A stretch of 64,000 nt of DNA from Streptomyces sp. NBC_01198 (lineage in GTDB: Bacteria; Actinomycetota; Actinomycetes; Streptomycetales; Streptomycetaceae). Made by a program: the position numbers and the translations under genes. Shown here in pieces: positions 50,985-60,035 of the stretch. Every line of letters begins with the position of its first letter. Position 1 is the first letter of the stretch. The DNA is taken from the NCBI RefSeq assembly GCF_036010485.1, contig NZ_CP108568.1:3286001-3350000 (forward strand), given 5' to 3'. Under the pieces are notes generated by a model. It had not been told where the DNA came from, searched no databases, and worked only from the letters and a program-made list of their open reading frames with translations.

Positions 50985-51788
50985 GTGTACCCACACGACG
51001 GGGTTGACACCTCCGGCCTGGCTGCGTTGCGCGCACTGGTGCTCGACCGACTGATGCGCACAGTCCCCACGTACGCCCTGCCCACCCTCGCCACGTCAGG
51101 TCCCACCGTCCCCGGCCCGGCGTACGCGCTGGCCGAAGTCAGCACAGCCGCAGGCAGACGCACCCGCAACAGCTCGGGCGCGGCCGGTTCGAACGCCGCA
51201 GCCCCCGGCGCCCATGCCCGCCGCCCCTCCTCGGACACCGACACCGGCCGCATGATGGACCTGGTCGAACGCGCCCAGGACGGCGAGACCGAGGCGTTCG
51301 GGCGGCTGTACGACCACTACAGCGACACCGTCTACCGGTACATCTACTACCGGGTCGGCTCCAAGGCCACCGCCGAGGACCTGACCAGCGAGACCTTCCT
51401 GCGCGCCCTGCGCAGGATCGGCACCTTCACCTGGCAGGGCCGCGACTTCGGCGCCTGGCTGGTCACGATCGCGCGCAACCTGGTCGCCGACCACTTCAAG
51501 TCGAGCCGTTTCCGGCTGGAAGTGACCACCGGCGAAATGCTCGACGCCAACGAGGTCGCCCGCAGCCCCGAGGACTCCGTCCTGGAGTCGCTGTCCAACG
51601 AGGCGCTGCTGACCGCCGTGCGCAAGCTCAACCCGCAGCAGCAGGAGTGCGTGACGCTGCGCTTCCTGCAGGGCCTGTCGGTGGCCGAGACGGCCCGGGT
51701 GATGGGCAAGAACGAAGGCGCGATCAAGACCCTCCAGTACCGCGCGGTGCGTACGCTGGCCAGACTCCTGCCCGACGACGCGAGGTGA
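50985..51788 (+). CDS. bldN: Developmental ECF sigma factor BldN with N-terminal pro-extension
   Basis: A 267-residue sigma factor. Residues 1-85 are an extra N-terminal part (MYPHDGVDTSGLAALRALVL onward), typical of BldN, which in S. coelicolor is made as a proprotein and cleaved. Region 2 (FGRLYDHYSDTVYRYIYYRV to SETFLRALRRI) and region 4 (LNPQQQECVTLRFLQGLSVAETARVMGKNEGAIKTLQYRAVRTLARLL) follow. BldN controls aerial hyphae genes such as chaplins and rodlins. The GTG has GGGAG upstream. The anti-sigma gene rsbN is downstream. Confidence 0.95.
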   Translation: MYPHDGVDTSGLAALRALVLDRLMRTVPTYALPTLATSGPTVPGPAYALAEVSTAAGRRTRNSSGAAGSNAAAPGAHARRPSSDTDTGRMMDLVERAQDGETEAFGRLYDHYSDTVYRYIYYRVGSKATAEDLTSETFLRALRRIGTFTWQGRDFGAWLVTIARNLVADHFKSSRFRLEVTTGEMLDANEVARSPEDSVLESLSNEALLTAVRKLNPQQQECVTLRFLQGLSVAETARVMGKNEGAIKTLQYRAVRTLARLLPDDAR

Positions 51789-51990
51789 GACCTCGGTGCC
51801 CCCGCACGATCATCACACCTGCGTAACCCAACTGGCGCGGCGGTCGTTGCTTCAGGTGCAGACAACTTCGCGCAGGAACTCCGGCACGCGCGCTCTGCCC
51901 GTTTCACTCGTTCGGGTGCATGACGGCAGGCAGCGCAACCCACGGGCGGCACGGGGAGTCGAGTGTGGATGACGAGAGGAGGTGCCGCCC

Positions 51991-53238
51991 GTGATCGGAC
52001 AGGCAACGGCACACCGCCGGGCGAACGCCTTCGCCCAGGCCCTTGAGACCCTTGAGGGCACGGCCGCCACGGAGGACGTCCAGCAGGACACCGCCGCGGC
52101 AGGGCGGCAGCAGGGCGGATCCGCGGGACACGGCAGCCATGCCGCGGCCCGGCACGCCGACCCGGACCAGAGCGCGCTGCTGGCGCTCGCCACGACGCTC
52201 GCCCGGCAGCCGCGTCCCGCGCTCGACCCCGAGCGCAAGACCGTGCAGCGCGCGCAGCTGATCGCGGCGATGGAGCAGGCGCTCGCCGACGGCAGCTTCC
52301 CGGTCACCGCCCGGGTGCCGGAGCAGCGCGGCGACGGGCAGGGCGGCAGCCACCGGCTGCGCCGGCTCACCCCGACCAGCCGGCTCTCCCGCCGGCTCGC
52401 CGTGGGCGGCCTCACCGTCGGCGTCGCCGCCGGGGCCTTCGGCGGCGTCGCCGCGGCGAGCACCAACGCGCTGCCCGGTGACAGCCTCTACGGCCTCAAA
52501 CGCGGCATGGAGGACCTCAAGCTCGACATGGCCAGCGGGGACGCCTCGCGCGGCAAGGTTTACCTCGACATGGCCTCCACCCGCCTCCAGGAGGCCCGCC
52601 GCCTCATGGACCGCGGCCGCGGCGGCCAGCTCGACGACGAGTCCGTCTCCGAGGTGCGCAGGGCCCTGTCGGGCATGCACCAGGAGGCCGCGGAGGGCCA
52701 CCGGCTGCTGAGCCAGGCCTACCAGGAGGACGGCTCGCTCCAGCCGATCGAAACGCTCAACTCCTTCGCCGCCACGCACCGGCAGGGCTGGAGCGATCTG
52801 CGGGGCAAGCTGCCCAGCCAGCTCACGGACGTCTCCGACCAGGTCTCCTCGGTCTTCGACGCCATAGACCAGGAGGTCGGACCGCTGCAGGGGCTGCTGC
52901 CGCAGCCGAAGAAGGGCGAGCACGCGTCCGGCGGGTCCGGCGCCAAGGACTCGGGACCCGGCGGTGATACGCCGGCGTCGCCCTCCACCCCGGCCTCCGC
53001 CACGCCCGGCCAGGGCAGCACCGGAACGCAGAGCGCCACCCCCTCGCCGTCCGGCAGCACGCCGGGCGACGGGCTCATCGGCGGTGCCAATCCGCTGGCG
53101 CCGCTGCCCCCGCCGTCCCCCACCCCGGAGTCCCCGCTGCCCTCGACCCCCTCCGACCACTCCGTCACCCTGCCGCCCCTCCTCCCCGGCCTCCTGCCGG
53201 GCCTGGGCCTCGGCACCACCACGGACGACGAGGGCTGA
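51991..53238 (+). CDS. rsbN: Anti-sigma factor RsbN (DUF5667 protein)
   Basis: A 415-residue single-pass membrane protein. The cytoplasmic N-terminal 130 residues should bind BldN. A membrane helix (about 133-155: LAVGGLTVGVAAGAFGGVAAAS) follows and then a DUF5667 domain (ALPGDSLYGLKRGMEDLKLDM) outside the membrane, ending in a Pro/Ser/Thr-rich tail. RsbN holds sigma BldN inactive in S. coelicolor and its gene is itself a BldN target. GGAGGT precedes the GTG at 51991 by eight bases. Confidence 0.88.
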   Translation: MIGQATAHRRANAFAQALETLEGTAATEDVQQDTAAAGRQQGGSAGHGSHAAARHADPDQSALLALATTLARQPRPALDPERKTVQRAQLIAAMEQALADGSFPVTARVPEQRGDGQGGSHRLRRLTPTSRLSRRLAVGGLTVGVAAGAFGGVAAASTNALPGDSLYGLKRGMEDLKLDMASGDASRGKVYLDMASTRLQEARRLMDRGRGGQLDDESVSEVRRALSGMHQEAAEGHRLLSQAYQEDGSLQPIETLNSFAATHRQGWSDLRGKLPSQLTDVSDQVSSVFDAIDQEVGPLQGLLPQPKKGEHASGGSGAKDSGPGGDTPASPSTPASATPGQGSTGTQSATPSPSGSTPGDGLIGGANPLAPLPPPSPTPESPLPSTPSDHSVTLPPLLPGLLPGLGLGTTTDDEG

Positions 53239-53309
53239 CGCCTTCAGGGAGTCCCGCACGCCCTGCCCCCCCGAGGCCGTACCCGGACCTTCCGCCGGTC
53301 ACGGCTGGT

Positions 53310-53387
53310 CGCGCAGTTCCTCGCGCCCCTGGTGGGTTGCCCTCTTCTCGGAGGGTGACCGTCTTCAGGGGCGCGGAGGACTGCGCG
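53310..53387. repeat. Long hairpin copy of the dispersed intergenic repeat
   Basis: A 22-base arm at 53310-53331 (CGCGCAGTTCCTCGCGCCCC plus TG) is nearly complementary to 53366-53387, with a 34-base middle section. It lies between the convergent rsbN and acyltransferase genes, so it may end both. The sequence CGCGGGGAACTGCGCG seen near 8000 belongs to the same family. The whole spacer 53239-53503 shows no gene. Confidence 0.7.
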
Positions 53388-53503
53388 TTCGGGCGGGACG
53401 GCGGGAAAGGCGCGACGCCACCACAGGCGGCAATCACCTCGGGGGTGCGCTCAGCCACGACGGGGCGGGCCCGGATCGGACGGCGCGCCCCGCAGGGGGG
53501 TGT

Positions 53504-54649
53504 TCAGAAGAAGACGGACCGCCGCTGCACCAGCAGTTCGTACAGCGTGTGCTGGATCGTCTCGCGCACCTGGTCGGTCAGGTTGAAGACCAGCATCGGG
53601 TCCTCCGCCGCCTCCGGCGGGTAGCCGTCCGTCGGGATCGGCTCGCCGAACTGGATGACCCACTTCGTGGGGAGCGGGACCAGCCCGGCCGGCCCCAGCC
53701 AGGGGAAGGTCGGGGTGAGCGGGAAGTACGGCAGGCCCAGCAGCCGCGCCGCCGTGCGGGAGTTGCCGACCATCGGGTAGATCTCCTCCGCCCCCACCAC
53801 GGAGCACGGCACGATCGGCACCTTCGTCTTCAGCGCCGTCGCGACGAACCCGCCCCGCCCGAACCGCTGGAGCTTGTAGCGGTCGGAGAAGGGCTTCCCG
53901 AGGCCCTTGAAGCCCTCGGGCATCACGCCGACGACCTCGCCCCGCCGCAGCAGCACCTCCGCGTCCTCCGCGCACGCCAGCGTGTGGCCGAGCTTGCGGG
54001 CCAGCTCGTTGACCAGCGGGAGCATGAAGACCAGGTCGGCGGCGAGCAGCCGCAGGTGCCGGCCGGCGGGGTGGTGGTCGTGGACGGCGACCTGGGTCAT
54101 CAGCCCGTCGAGCGGCAGGGTGCCCGAGTGGTTGGAGACGACCAGCGCACCGCCCTCCGCCGGGATGTTCTCGATGCCGCGGACCTCGACGCGGAAGTAC
54201 GCCCCGAACACCGGCCGCAGCAGCGACATCAGCACCTGGTCGGTCAGCTCGGCGTCGTAGCCGAACTCGTCGACCTCGTAGTCCCCGGTGACCCGGCGCC
54301 GCAGGAAGGCCAACCCCGAGGCGACCTTGCGCTCCCAGTCACCGCCGAGCACCCGGTCGGCGACGGCGCCGAAGGCCCCGGCGAGCTCGCCGGGCGGCGG
54401 TGCCTGCCCGGACGGCGGCTCGGCGGGCCGCTCGCCGGCGGCCTGCGCGGGAATCCCCGGCGCCGCCGCGGGCAGCGGCGGTACGGCCCCGTCCTCGGGC
54501 ACCGCGGCCAGCGGCGGCTGCGGGCCGTCGGCGCTCTTGCCCGCCGGTTTACCCGCCGCGGGCGTGCGGCCGCGCGCGCCCCGGGAGCGCCCGGAGCCGC
54601 GCCTGCCGCGCGAGTCCTCGTCGAACGGGATCACCTTGGCATCGGCCAT
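53504..54649 (-). CDS. Lysophospholipid acyltransferase (PlsC family)
   Basis: A 381-residue protein with a disordered, basic and Pro-rich N-terminal part (about 1-105), then the acyltransferase domain: a histidine motif NHSGTLPLDG (in place of NHxxxxD), EGFKGLGKPF as the phosphate motif, and PIVPCSVVGAEE. It should transfer an acyl chain to lyso-phosphatidate or a relative. ATG at 54649 has AGGAG upstream, but an ATG at 54784, overlapping the preceding stop (ATGA), would add 45 Gly/Ala/Pro residues. It is coupled to the epimerase gene. Confidence 0.87.
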   Translation of the reverse strand: MADAKVIPFDEDSRGRRGSGRSRGARGRTPAAGKPAGKSADGPQPPLAAVPEDGAVPPLPAAAPGIPAQAAGERPAEPPSGQAPPPGELAGAFGAVADRVLGGDWERKVASGLAFLRRRVTGDYEVDEFGYDAELTDQVLMSLLRPVFGAYFRVEVRGIENIPAEGGALVVSNHSGTLPLDGLMTQVAVHDHHPAGRHLRLLAADLVFMLPLVNELARKLGHTLACAEDAEVLLRRGEVVGVMPEGFKGLGKPFSDRYKLQRFGRGGFVATALKTKVPIVPCSVVGAEEIYPMVGNSRTAARLLGLPYFPLTPTFPWLGPAGLVPLPTKWVIQFGEPIPTDGYPPEAAEDPMLVFNLTDQVRETIQHTLYELLVQRRSVFF

Positions 54650-54780
54650 GGTCCCTGCTCCTTCTCCTGAGGCCCCCGAAGCATCTGGGGCACCTGGCGT
54701 GCCCGAAGCGGCGCCAGGGGCGCCGGAGGCGGCACCAGGGCCGCCCGAAGCCTCCCCCGGCGTGCCGGACGCCGCGCCCG

Positions 54781-55845
54781 TCATCGCCGCGCCCCCGTGC
54801 CGGTGGGCGCCGCCATGCCGATGCCCGCCGCCAGCCGGTCCACCGCGGCGGCGAGCCGGGCCGGGGGCAGCAGCCCGGAGCCGCGGCTGCGGGCGAAGTC
54901 GTGGAAGGTCCCCGCGGTGGTGTAGGCGGGCTCGAAGCCGAGCGTGTCGCGCATCTGCCGGGTGTCCACCACCCGGCCGTGGGTGAGCAGCCGGATCTGC
55001 TCGGGCGCGAAGTCCGTGGCGCCGGCCGTCCTGAGCAGCTGCCCGATCCAGGTCACCGCGGGCAGCAGCACCGGCACGGTCGGCTTGCCCAGCCGCCGGG
55101 CGGTCTGCGACAGCAGCAGCACCCCGTCGCCTGCGATGTTGAACGTGCCGCTGTTGAGCGTGCCGCGGCGGGCGTCGAGCGCGGCGAGCACCAGCACGGC
55201 CAGGACGTCGTCCTGGTGCACGAACTGCAGCCGCGGGTCGTAGCCGAAGACCGTCGGCAGCACCGGCAGCGCGAAGAACTCCGCCAGCGGGGTGTCCGCG
55301 TCGGGCCCGAGGATGTTCGCGAAGCGCAGCACCGCCACCGCGACGTCCGGGCGGCGGCGGGCGAAGCCCCGTACGTACCCCTCGACCTCGACGGCGTCCT
55401 TGGCGAAGCCGCCGCTGGGCAGCGACTTGACCGGGGTGGTCTCGCGGAAGACGGCGGGGTCGCGCGGCGCGGAACCGTAGACGCTGGTGGTGGACTTGAC
55501 GACCAGCCGCTGTACGGTCGGCGCTTTCTGGCAGGCGCCGAGCAGCTGCATGGTGCCGATGACGTTGGTCTCCTTGAGCTGCGTCCGGCCGCCGGAGCCC
55601 AGCGCGGTGCCGGTGACGTCCAGATGCACGACGGTGTCGACCGAATGCTGTGCCAGCACCTTCGCGATCATCGGCTGCCGGATGTCGGCCCTGACGAACT
55701 CCGCACCGCCCAGGTCATGCTCGGGCGGCACCACGTCGACCGCGACGACCCGCCCGACCTCGGGGTCGTGCTGGATACGCCGGACGAACCTGCCGCCGAG
55801 CTGCCGCGCGGCGCCTGTGACGAGCACCACCTTGCCCACGCCCAC
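54781..55845 (-). CDS. NAD-dependent epimerase/dehydratase family protein
   Basis: A 354-residue extended SDR. The cofactor motif is VLVTGAARQLGGRFVR, the tyrosine site SVYGSAPRD is incomplete in the classical YxxxK sense, and LRFANILGPDAD follows. Related proteins (GalE2-type in mycobacteria) lie next to the acyltransferase gene in the same order, so they may work together in envelope lipid synthesis. The start is a GTG at 55845 with weak ribosome site. Substrate unknown. Confidence 0.86.
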   Translation of the reverse strand: MGVGKVVLVTGAARQLGGRFVRRIQHDPEVGRVVAVDVVPPEHDLGGAEFVRADIRQPMIAKVLAQHSVDTVVHLDVTGTALGSGGRTQLKETNVIGTMQLLGACQKAPTVQRLVVKSTTSVYGSAPRDPAVFRETTPVKSLPSGGFAKDAVEVEGYVRGFARRRPDVAVAVLRFANILGPDADTPLAEFFALPVLPTVFGYDPRLQFVHQDDVLAVLVLAALDARRGTLNSGTFNIAGDGVLLLSQTARRLGKPTVPVLLPAVTWIGQLLRTAGATDFAPEQIRLLTHGRVVDTRQMRDTLGFEPAYTTAGTFHDFARSRGSGLLPPARLAAAVDRLAAGIGMAAPTGTGARR

Positions 55846-55962
55846 AGTTCAGCGCCTTCCTCGGGGAATACCCGCACCGTATCCCCTGCGCCTCCCCCGC
55901 GCGCCCCCCGACATGCGTTCGCGGCACCCCGGACGCGACAAACCACCCGCCCGGACATGCCA

Positions 55963-56002
55963 CTGCCCTCCTCCGCCGCCCGAAAGCGGTGGAGGAGGGC
56001 AG
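55963..56002 (-). terminator. 17-bp hairpin after the small ribosomal peptide gene
   Basis: Arms 55963-55979 (CTGCCCTCCTCCGCCGC) and 55986-56002 pair with one G-T wobble around a CCGAAA loop. It lies 24 bases past the stop of the gene at 56027. Confidence 0.82.
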
Positions 56003-56026
56003 GAAGTGCGGCGGAAAGTCGCCCGC

Positions 56027-56125
56027 TTACTTCTTGTTGCGGCGCTGAACGCGCGTCCGCTTCAGCAGCTTGCGGTGCTTCTTCTTGGCCATACGCTTAC
56101 GCCGCTTCTTGATGACAGAGCCCAC
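56027..56125 (-). CDS. Small ribosome-associated peptide, AURKAIP1/COX24 (bS22-like)
   Basis: A 32-residue, very basic peptide: [20 protein letters not shown] followed by [11 protein letters not shown]. This is the AURKAIP1/COX24 motif, present in the actinobacterial 30S subunit as bS22 in mycobacteria and related to the mitochondrial mS38. The GTG start at 56125 has GAGGG upstream. It is often missed in annotation because of its size. It lies between a HTH gene and a hairpin terminator, as in other actinobacteria. Confidence 0.92.
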   Translation of the reverse strand: MGSVIKKRRKRMAKKKHRKLLKRTRVQRRNKK

Positions 56126-56222
56126 GACTACCCTCGCTTCGGTTTCACTCGGTGCGGGGCGTCCGAGCCCACACGACCTACGTCGGCCAAGCCTACCCGC
56201 CCGGAGCGGACGGGCATAAACG

Positions 56223-56258
56223 AGGCCCACGCGGACGGTCATCTGCCCGTCTGGGCCT
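56223..56258 (-). terminator. Bulged hairpin after the excisionase-type gene
   Basis: AGGCCCA (56223-56229) pairs with TGGGCCT (56252-56258), and an inner GACGG with CCGTC. It is located three bases past the stop of the HTH gene and before the small peptide gene. Confidence 0.65.
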
Positions 56259-56260
56259 TC

Positions 56261-56473
56261 TCAGGCAGATTCCACCCCCACGTAGGACTCCCGCAGGTAC
56301 TCGTGGACGGCCTGCTCCGGAACCCGGAACGAACGGCCCACGCGAATCGCCGGCAGATGACCGCTGTGCACCAGCCGGTACACCGTCATCTTCGACACCC
56401 GCATCACCGCAGCCACTTCGGCGACGGTGAGGAAAACGACCTCGTTGAGAGGTCGGGTTTCAGTAGTAGCCAT
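56261..56473 (-). CDS. Excisionase-type helix-turn-helix DNA-binding protein
   Basis: A 70-residue protein whose core FLTVAEVAAVMRVSKMTVYR and GHLPAIRVGRSFRVPEQAVHEYLRES is the MerR-like winged helix of the excisionase (excise) family. The protein is nearly invariant across actinobacteria and lies beside the AURKAIP1-type peptide and an epimerase in Mycobacterium too. It is not BldC, which differs in sequence. It probably acts as a small transcription factor; targets are unknown. The ATG at 56473 was chosen. Confidence 0.92.
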   Translation of the reverse strand: MATTETRPLNEVVFLTVAEVAAVMRVSKMTVYRLVHSGHLPAIRVGRSFRVPEQAVHEYLRESYVGVESA

Positions 56474-56601
56474 GTCACACCTGAACCTTCCGCACACGCC
56501 GGGCACCGGCTTCCCCTCCGGCGACTCAAAGCGGCATGTGCGCTCCCCTCCAGATTAGGGGCGCATGAGGTAAGTGGGGAAGAGGAGTTGCCAATGGTTG
56601 A

Positions 56602-57420
56602 CTACTGTGACAACCAGGCCCGCTTGAGCACGTAGCGCGTCAATGGCCGGTAGTAGTCGGACCGCACGGCGTCGTCCACCGGTACCGCCACCGACACACT
56701 GCCCTCCGCTTCCGCCACGAAAACCGCCGGGTCGTCGGAGTCCGCGAGGCCGATCGCCTCGATCCCCAACTGACCTGCGCCGCATACGAATCCGTGGTCG
56801 CCGACGACCAGTCCCGGCAGCATTCCGCCCTGCTCGGCGGCCGCCGCCAGCGCCGCTCTGACCGGCAGCGGCGAGTGGGTGTGCGCACCCGGCTCCACCG
56901 GCGGACCCTCACTGTCCGTGTCCACCGGACGCACCACAGCGACCCCCCCGACGTACCACAAATGATGGCGGCGTACGCCGAACTGCGTGGGGACGTCCAC
57001 GTCGCGCCCATACGCCGGGGTGAGGACGACACATCCTGCCGCCGAGAGAGCCGCGGCCAATGATGCGTAGAAACCGAGGAGGCGGTGTGGATGTCCTGTG
57101 CCCAGCAGCACCGGAATCCGGTCGTGCGCGGCCCGCGCGAGCCGCTCAGCGAACGCGTCGAGTGCCGCCACCGTACAGTCCGGGTCGATCACGTCCGGGC
57201 CCGACGTCAGTTCGGGATCGGGCGAGACACCGCACCGGTCGGCCATCAGCCGCAGCAGGTCCGCCGCCGTCCACTCCCCCGCCGGGTCGAGCCCCAGCGT
57301 CTGCCGCGGATCCCGTGCGGCGAACAGCCGGTAGCTCGCCAGGCTCTTCTCCCGCGGGGTCGCGATCTGCCCGGCAAGCCCGGCCGCCACCAAATGCGCG
57401 CGCAGCGCGCCGACACTCAC
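56602..57420 (-). CDS. Phosphatase-like protein of unknown substrate
   Basis: A 272-residue protein with RAHLVAAGLAGQIATPREKSLASYRLFAARDP at the start, GTGHPHRLLGFYASLAAAL in the middle and LPGLVVGDHGFVCGAGQLGIEAIG near the end. Streptomycete homologues are usually called phosphatases, but I do not recognise a proven catalytic motif; the Asp-His pair in VGDHGFVCG may form a metal site. Start: GTG at 57420 rather than the TTG at 57453. No operon partner. Confidence 0.72.
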   Translation of the reverse strand: MSVGALRAHLVAAGLAGQIATPREKSLASYRLFAARDPRQTLGLDPAGEWTAADLLRLMADRCGVSPDPELTSGPDVIDPDCTVAALDAFAERLARAAHDRIPVLLGTGHPHRLLGFYASLAAALSAAGCVVLTPAYGRDVDVPTQFGVRRHHLWYVGGVAVVRPVDTDSEGPPVEPGAHTHSPLPVRAALAAAAEQGGMLPGLVVGDHGFVCGAGQLGIEAIGLADSDDPAVFVAEAEGSVSVAVPVDDAVRSDYYRPLTRYVLKRAWLSQ

Positions 57421-57535
57421 CACAACATGATCGTCCCGGCCCAACTCGCCCAAGGCGTGCGGAATCCGCAGAATTCACCCTACAGGGACCGGCCGCCCGG
57501 GCATCGGCCCGTATGGCGGCGCCCTCCGCAGGCGT

Positions 57536-58726
57536 TCAGGGCAGCAGCCCGTGCAGCGGGAAGACCGCCCGCCGGGTCGCGAGCACCGCCTGGTCGAGCC
57601 GGTCCGCCGGGTCGTAGCCGGCCTCCTCGAAGCCCTTCCACACCGGCTCGCAGCCGTCCGTCATCCGCTGCGGCGCGACATGCCGGGTACGCGCGTGCAC
57701 CGCGTGCCGCCACTCCTCAGGCACCGCCGTCCCCGGCGCCAGCGGCACGCCCGCCGCGATCGCCACCAGATGCGTCCAGGTCCGCGGCACCACGTCGGTC
57801 ACCGCGTAACCGCCGCCGCCCAGCGCCACCCAGCGGCCCTCCGCGTGCTCGTGCGCCAGCTCGTGGCACGCCTCCGCGACCATCCGCTGGGCGTCAAGCG
57901 ACACCGCCAGATGCGCCAGCGGGTCCTCGATGTGCGTGTCGGCCCCGTGCTGGCTGACCAGCACCTGCGGCCGGAACGCGGCGAGCAGTTCGGGCACCAC
58001 CGCGTGGAAGGCCCGCAGCCAGCCCGCGTCCCCCGTCCCCGGCGGCAGCGCCACGTTCACCGCGCCGCCCTCGGCCGCCGGGCCGCCGGTCTCCTCCGGC
58101 CAGCCGGTGTTCGGGAAGAGCGTGCGCGGATGCTCGTGCAGCGAGATCGTCAGCACCCGCGGATCGTCCCAGAACGCCGCCTGCACCCCGTCGCCGTGGT
58201 GGACGTCCACATCGACGTACGCCACCCGCTCCACGCCCAGCTCCAGCAGCCGCGCCACCGCCAGCGCCGCGTCGTTGTAGACGCAGAACCCGGCCGCGGC
58301 CCCCGGCATCGCGTGATGCAGCCCGCCGGTGAAGTTCACCGCGTGCTCCACCTGGCCGCGCCACACCGCCTCGGCCGCCGCCACCGACTGCCCGGCGATC
58401 AGCGCGGCCACCTCGTGCATCCGCGGGAAGACCGGATTGTCCTGCGTCCCCAGCCCGTACGAGGCGTACTCCCGATACGCCGCAGGCACCGACGCCGGCT
58501 CCTCCGACGCCCGCCGCACCGCCGCCACGTAGTCCGCGTCGTGCACCAGGGCCAGCGTCGAATCCCCCGCGGCCGGCGCCGCCACCACCCGCAGCGCCGG
58601 GTCGAGCCCCAAGGCCCGCACCAGCTCCCTGGTGAGCGTCAGCCGCACCGGGTCCATCGGGTGCCCGGGGCCGAAGTCGTAACCGGTGACCCGCTCATCC
58701 CACATCAACTGTGCTCGGCCGCTCAT
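57536..58726 (-). CDS. acuC: Acetoin utilization AcuC-like deacetylase (histone deacetylase family)
   Basis: A 396-residue zinc-dependent deacetylase. The metal and active-site motifs are DVDVHHGDG, GGLHHAMPGAAAGFC and SQHGADTHIEDPL. AcuC removes acetyl groups from proteins such as acetyl-CoA synthetase. The ATG at 58726 was chosen; a GTG at 58735 adds three residues. Its start overlaps the end of the upstream MFS gene by 32 bases. Confidence 0.92.
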   Translation of the reverse strand: MSGRAQLMWDERVTGYDFGPGHPMDPVRLTLTRELVRALGLDPALRVVAAPAAGDSTLALVHDADYVAAVRRASEEPASVPAAYREYASYGLGTQDNPVFPRMHEVAALIAGQSVAAAEAVWRGQVEHAVNFTGGLHHAMPGAAAGFCVYNDAALAVARLLELGVERVAYVDVDVHHGDGVQAAFWDDPRVLTISLHEHPRTLFPNTGWPEETGGPAAEGGAVNVALPPGTGDAGWLRAFHAVVPELLAAFRPQVLVSQHGADTHIEDPLAHLAVSLDAQRMVAEACHELAHEHAEGRWVALGGGGYAVTDVVPRTWTHLVAIAAGVPLAPGTAVPEEWRHAVHARTRHVAPQRMTDGCEPVWKGFEEAGYDPADRLDQAVLATRRAVFPLHGLLP

Positions 58727-59915
58727 GGCCGACACCGTACCCGGCGGGCTCGGCGGCGAAGGACGTGGCGTAGTACAAGGTCGCCCCCACCAGCAGCATC
58801 GGCACGATCATCGCCCCCCGATAGCTCCACGCGTCCCCCAGCGCCCCCACCAGCGGCGAGCCCACCAGGAAACCCACGTAGTTGAAGACGTTCAGCCGCG
58901 CCACCGCCGTGTCCGACGCCCCCGGGAACAACCGCCCCGCCGCCGCGAAGGTCTGCGGCACGATCACGCACAGCCCGAACCCCAGCAGCGTGAAGCCCAG
59001 CATCCCCACCCACGCGCCCGGCGCCACCGCCACCACCGCGAAGCCGGCCATCGCCACGACCGCCCCCAGCCGCACCACGGCCGCCGCACCGAACCGCCGC
59101 ACCCCGAAGTCGCCCACCGACCTGCCGAGCAGCGTCGTCACCATGTAGACGGCATAGGGCACAGTGGAGAGCTGCTCCGAGCTGTGCAGGGTGTCCTGCA
59201 GATACTTCGCACTCCAGTTGGAGACCGTCGAGTCCCCGATGTACGCGAACGCCATCACCAGGCAGAGCGGCATCAGCAGCCGCATCACCACCTGCTGCGT
59301 CTCCGCCGGCCCCCCCGCGCTCCCCGGCCCCGAGGTGCTGCCCGGCGCGTCCCGATACCAGCGGCTCGCCACCAGCGTCAGCGGGATCAGCACCAGCACC
59401 GCCGGCCCGTACAGCGCCACCAGCGACACGTGCCAGTGCGCCCCCGACCACGCCAGCGACGCCCCGACGATCCCGCCCAGGCTGTACGCGGCATGGAAGC
59501 CCAACATGATGCTGCGCCGGTACTCGCGCTGCAGGCTCACCCCGAGCATGTTCATCGACGCGTCCAGCCCCCCGACGCACACCCCGAACAGCGCCAGCGT
59601 CACCGCGGCCACCCACATGCTGCTGCCGGCGCCCAGGCCGACAAGCACCAGCGCCACTACCGGCTGCACCCAGCGCAGCACCACGCTCGGCCGCACCCGC
59701 TTGACCAGCTGCTCGGTCCCCACGCTGCCCAGCCCCGCCAGGATCGGCACGGCGGCCAGGAACACCGGCAGCAGCCCGTCGCTGATCCCGTAGCGGTCCT
59801 GGACCGCCGGAATCCGGGTCACCAGCAGCGCGAAGAGCGCCCCCTGCGCGAAGAAGCTGGCCGCGAGGGCGGCACGGCCGTACCGCAGGGTCTGCGGGCG
59901 AGCGTCGTCGTCCAT
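58695..59915 (-). CDS. MFS transporter
   Basis: A 406-residue membrane protein with 12 predicted helices in two halves and a short cytoplasmic loop (about 190-205) of Ser/Gly/Pro residues. Its loop 2-3 reads VGTEQLVKRVRPS, a variant of the MFS signature. Related proteins are called FucP- or YbjJ-like but the substrate is unknown. The ATG at 59915 has an SD-poor context. It overlaps acuC. Confidence 0.88.
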   Translation of the reverse strand: MDDDARPQTLRYGRAALAASFFAQGALFALLVTRIPAVQDRYGISDGLLPVFLAAVPILAGLGSVGTEQLVKRVRPSVVLRWVQPVVALVLVGLGAGSSMWVAAVTLALFGVCVGGLDASMNMLGVSLQREYRRSIMLGFHAAYSLGGIVGASLAWSGAHWHVSLVALYGPAVLVLIPLTLVASRWYRDAPGSTSGPGSAGGPAETQQVVMRLLMPLCLVMAFAYIGDSTVSNWSAKYLQDTLHSSEQLSTVPYAVYMVTTLLGRSVGDFGVRRFGAAAVVRLGAVVAMAGFAVVAVAPGAWVGMLGFTLLGFGLCVIVPQTFAAAGRLFPGASDTAVARLNVFNYVGFLVGSPLVGALGDAWSYRGAMIVPMLLVGATLYYATSFAAEPAGYGVGHERPSTVDVG

Positions 59916-60035
59916 AAGCGAGCACGGTAGACGCGAATGCTACGGATGAGTAGGTGTACGGAGCCACGATCCTCGACGTGCTGCCGAGTCGCGCTCCGGC
60001 CGTACCGCCGGCCCGTGCCACCGGTCCGCCCGGGC

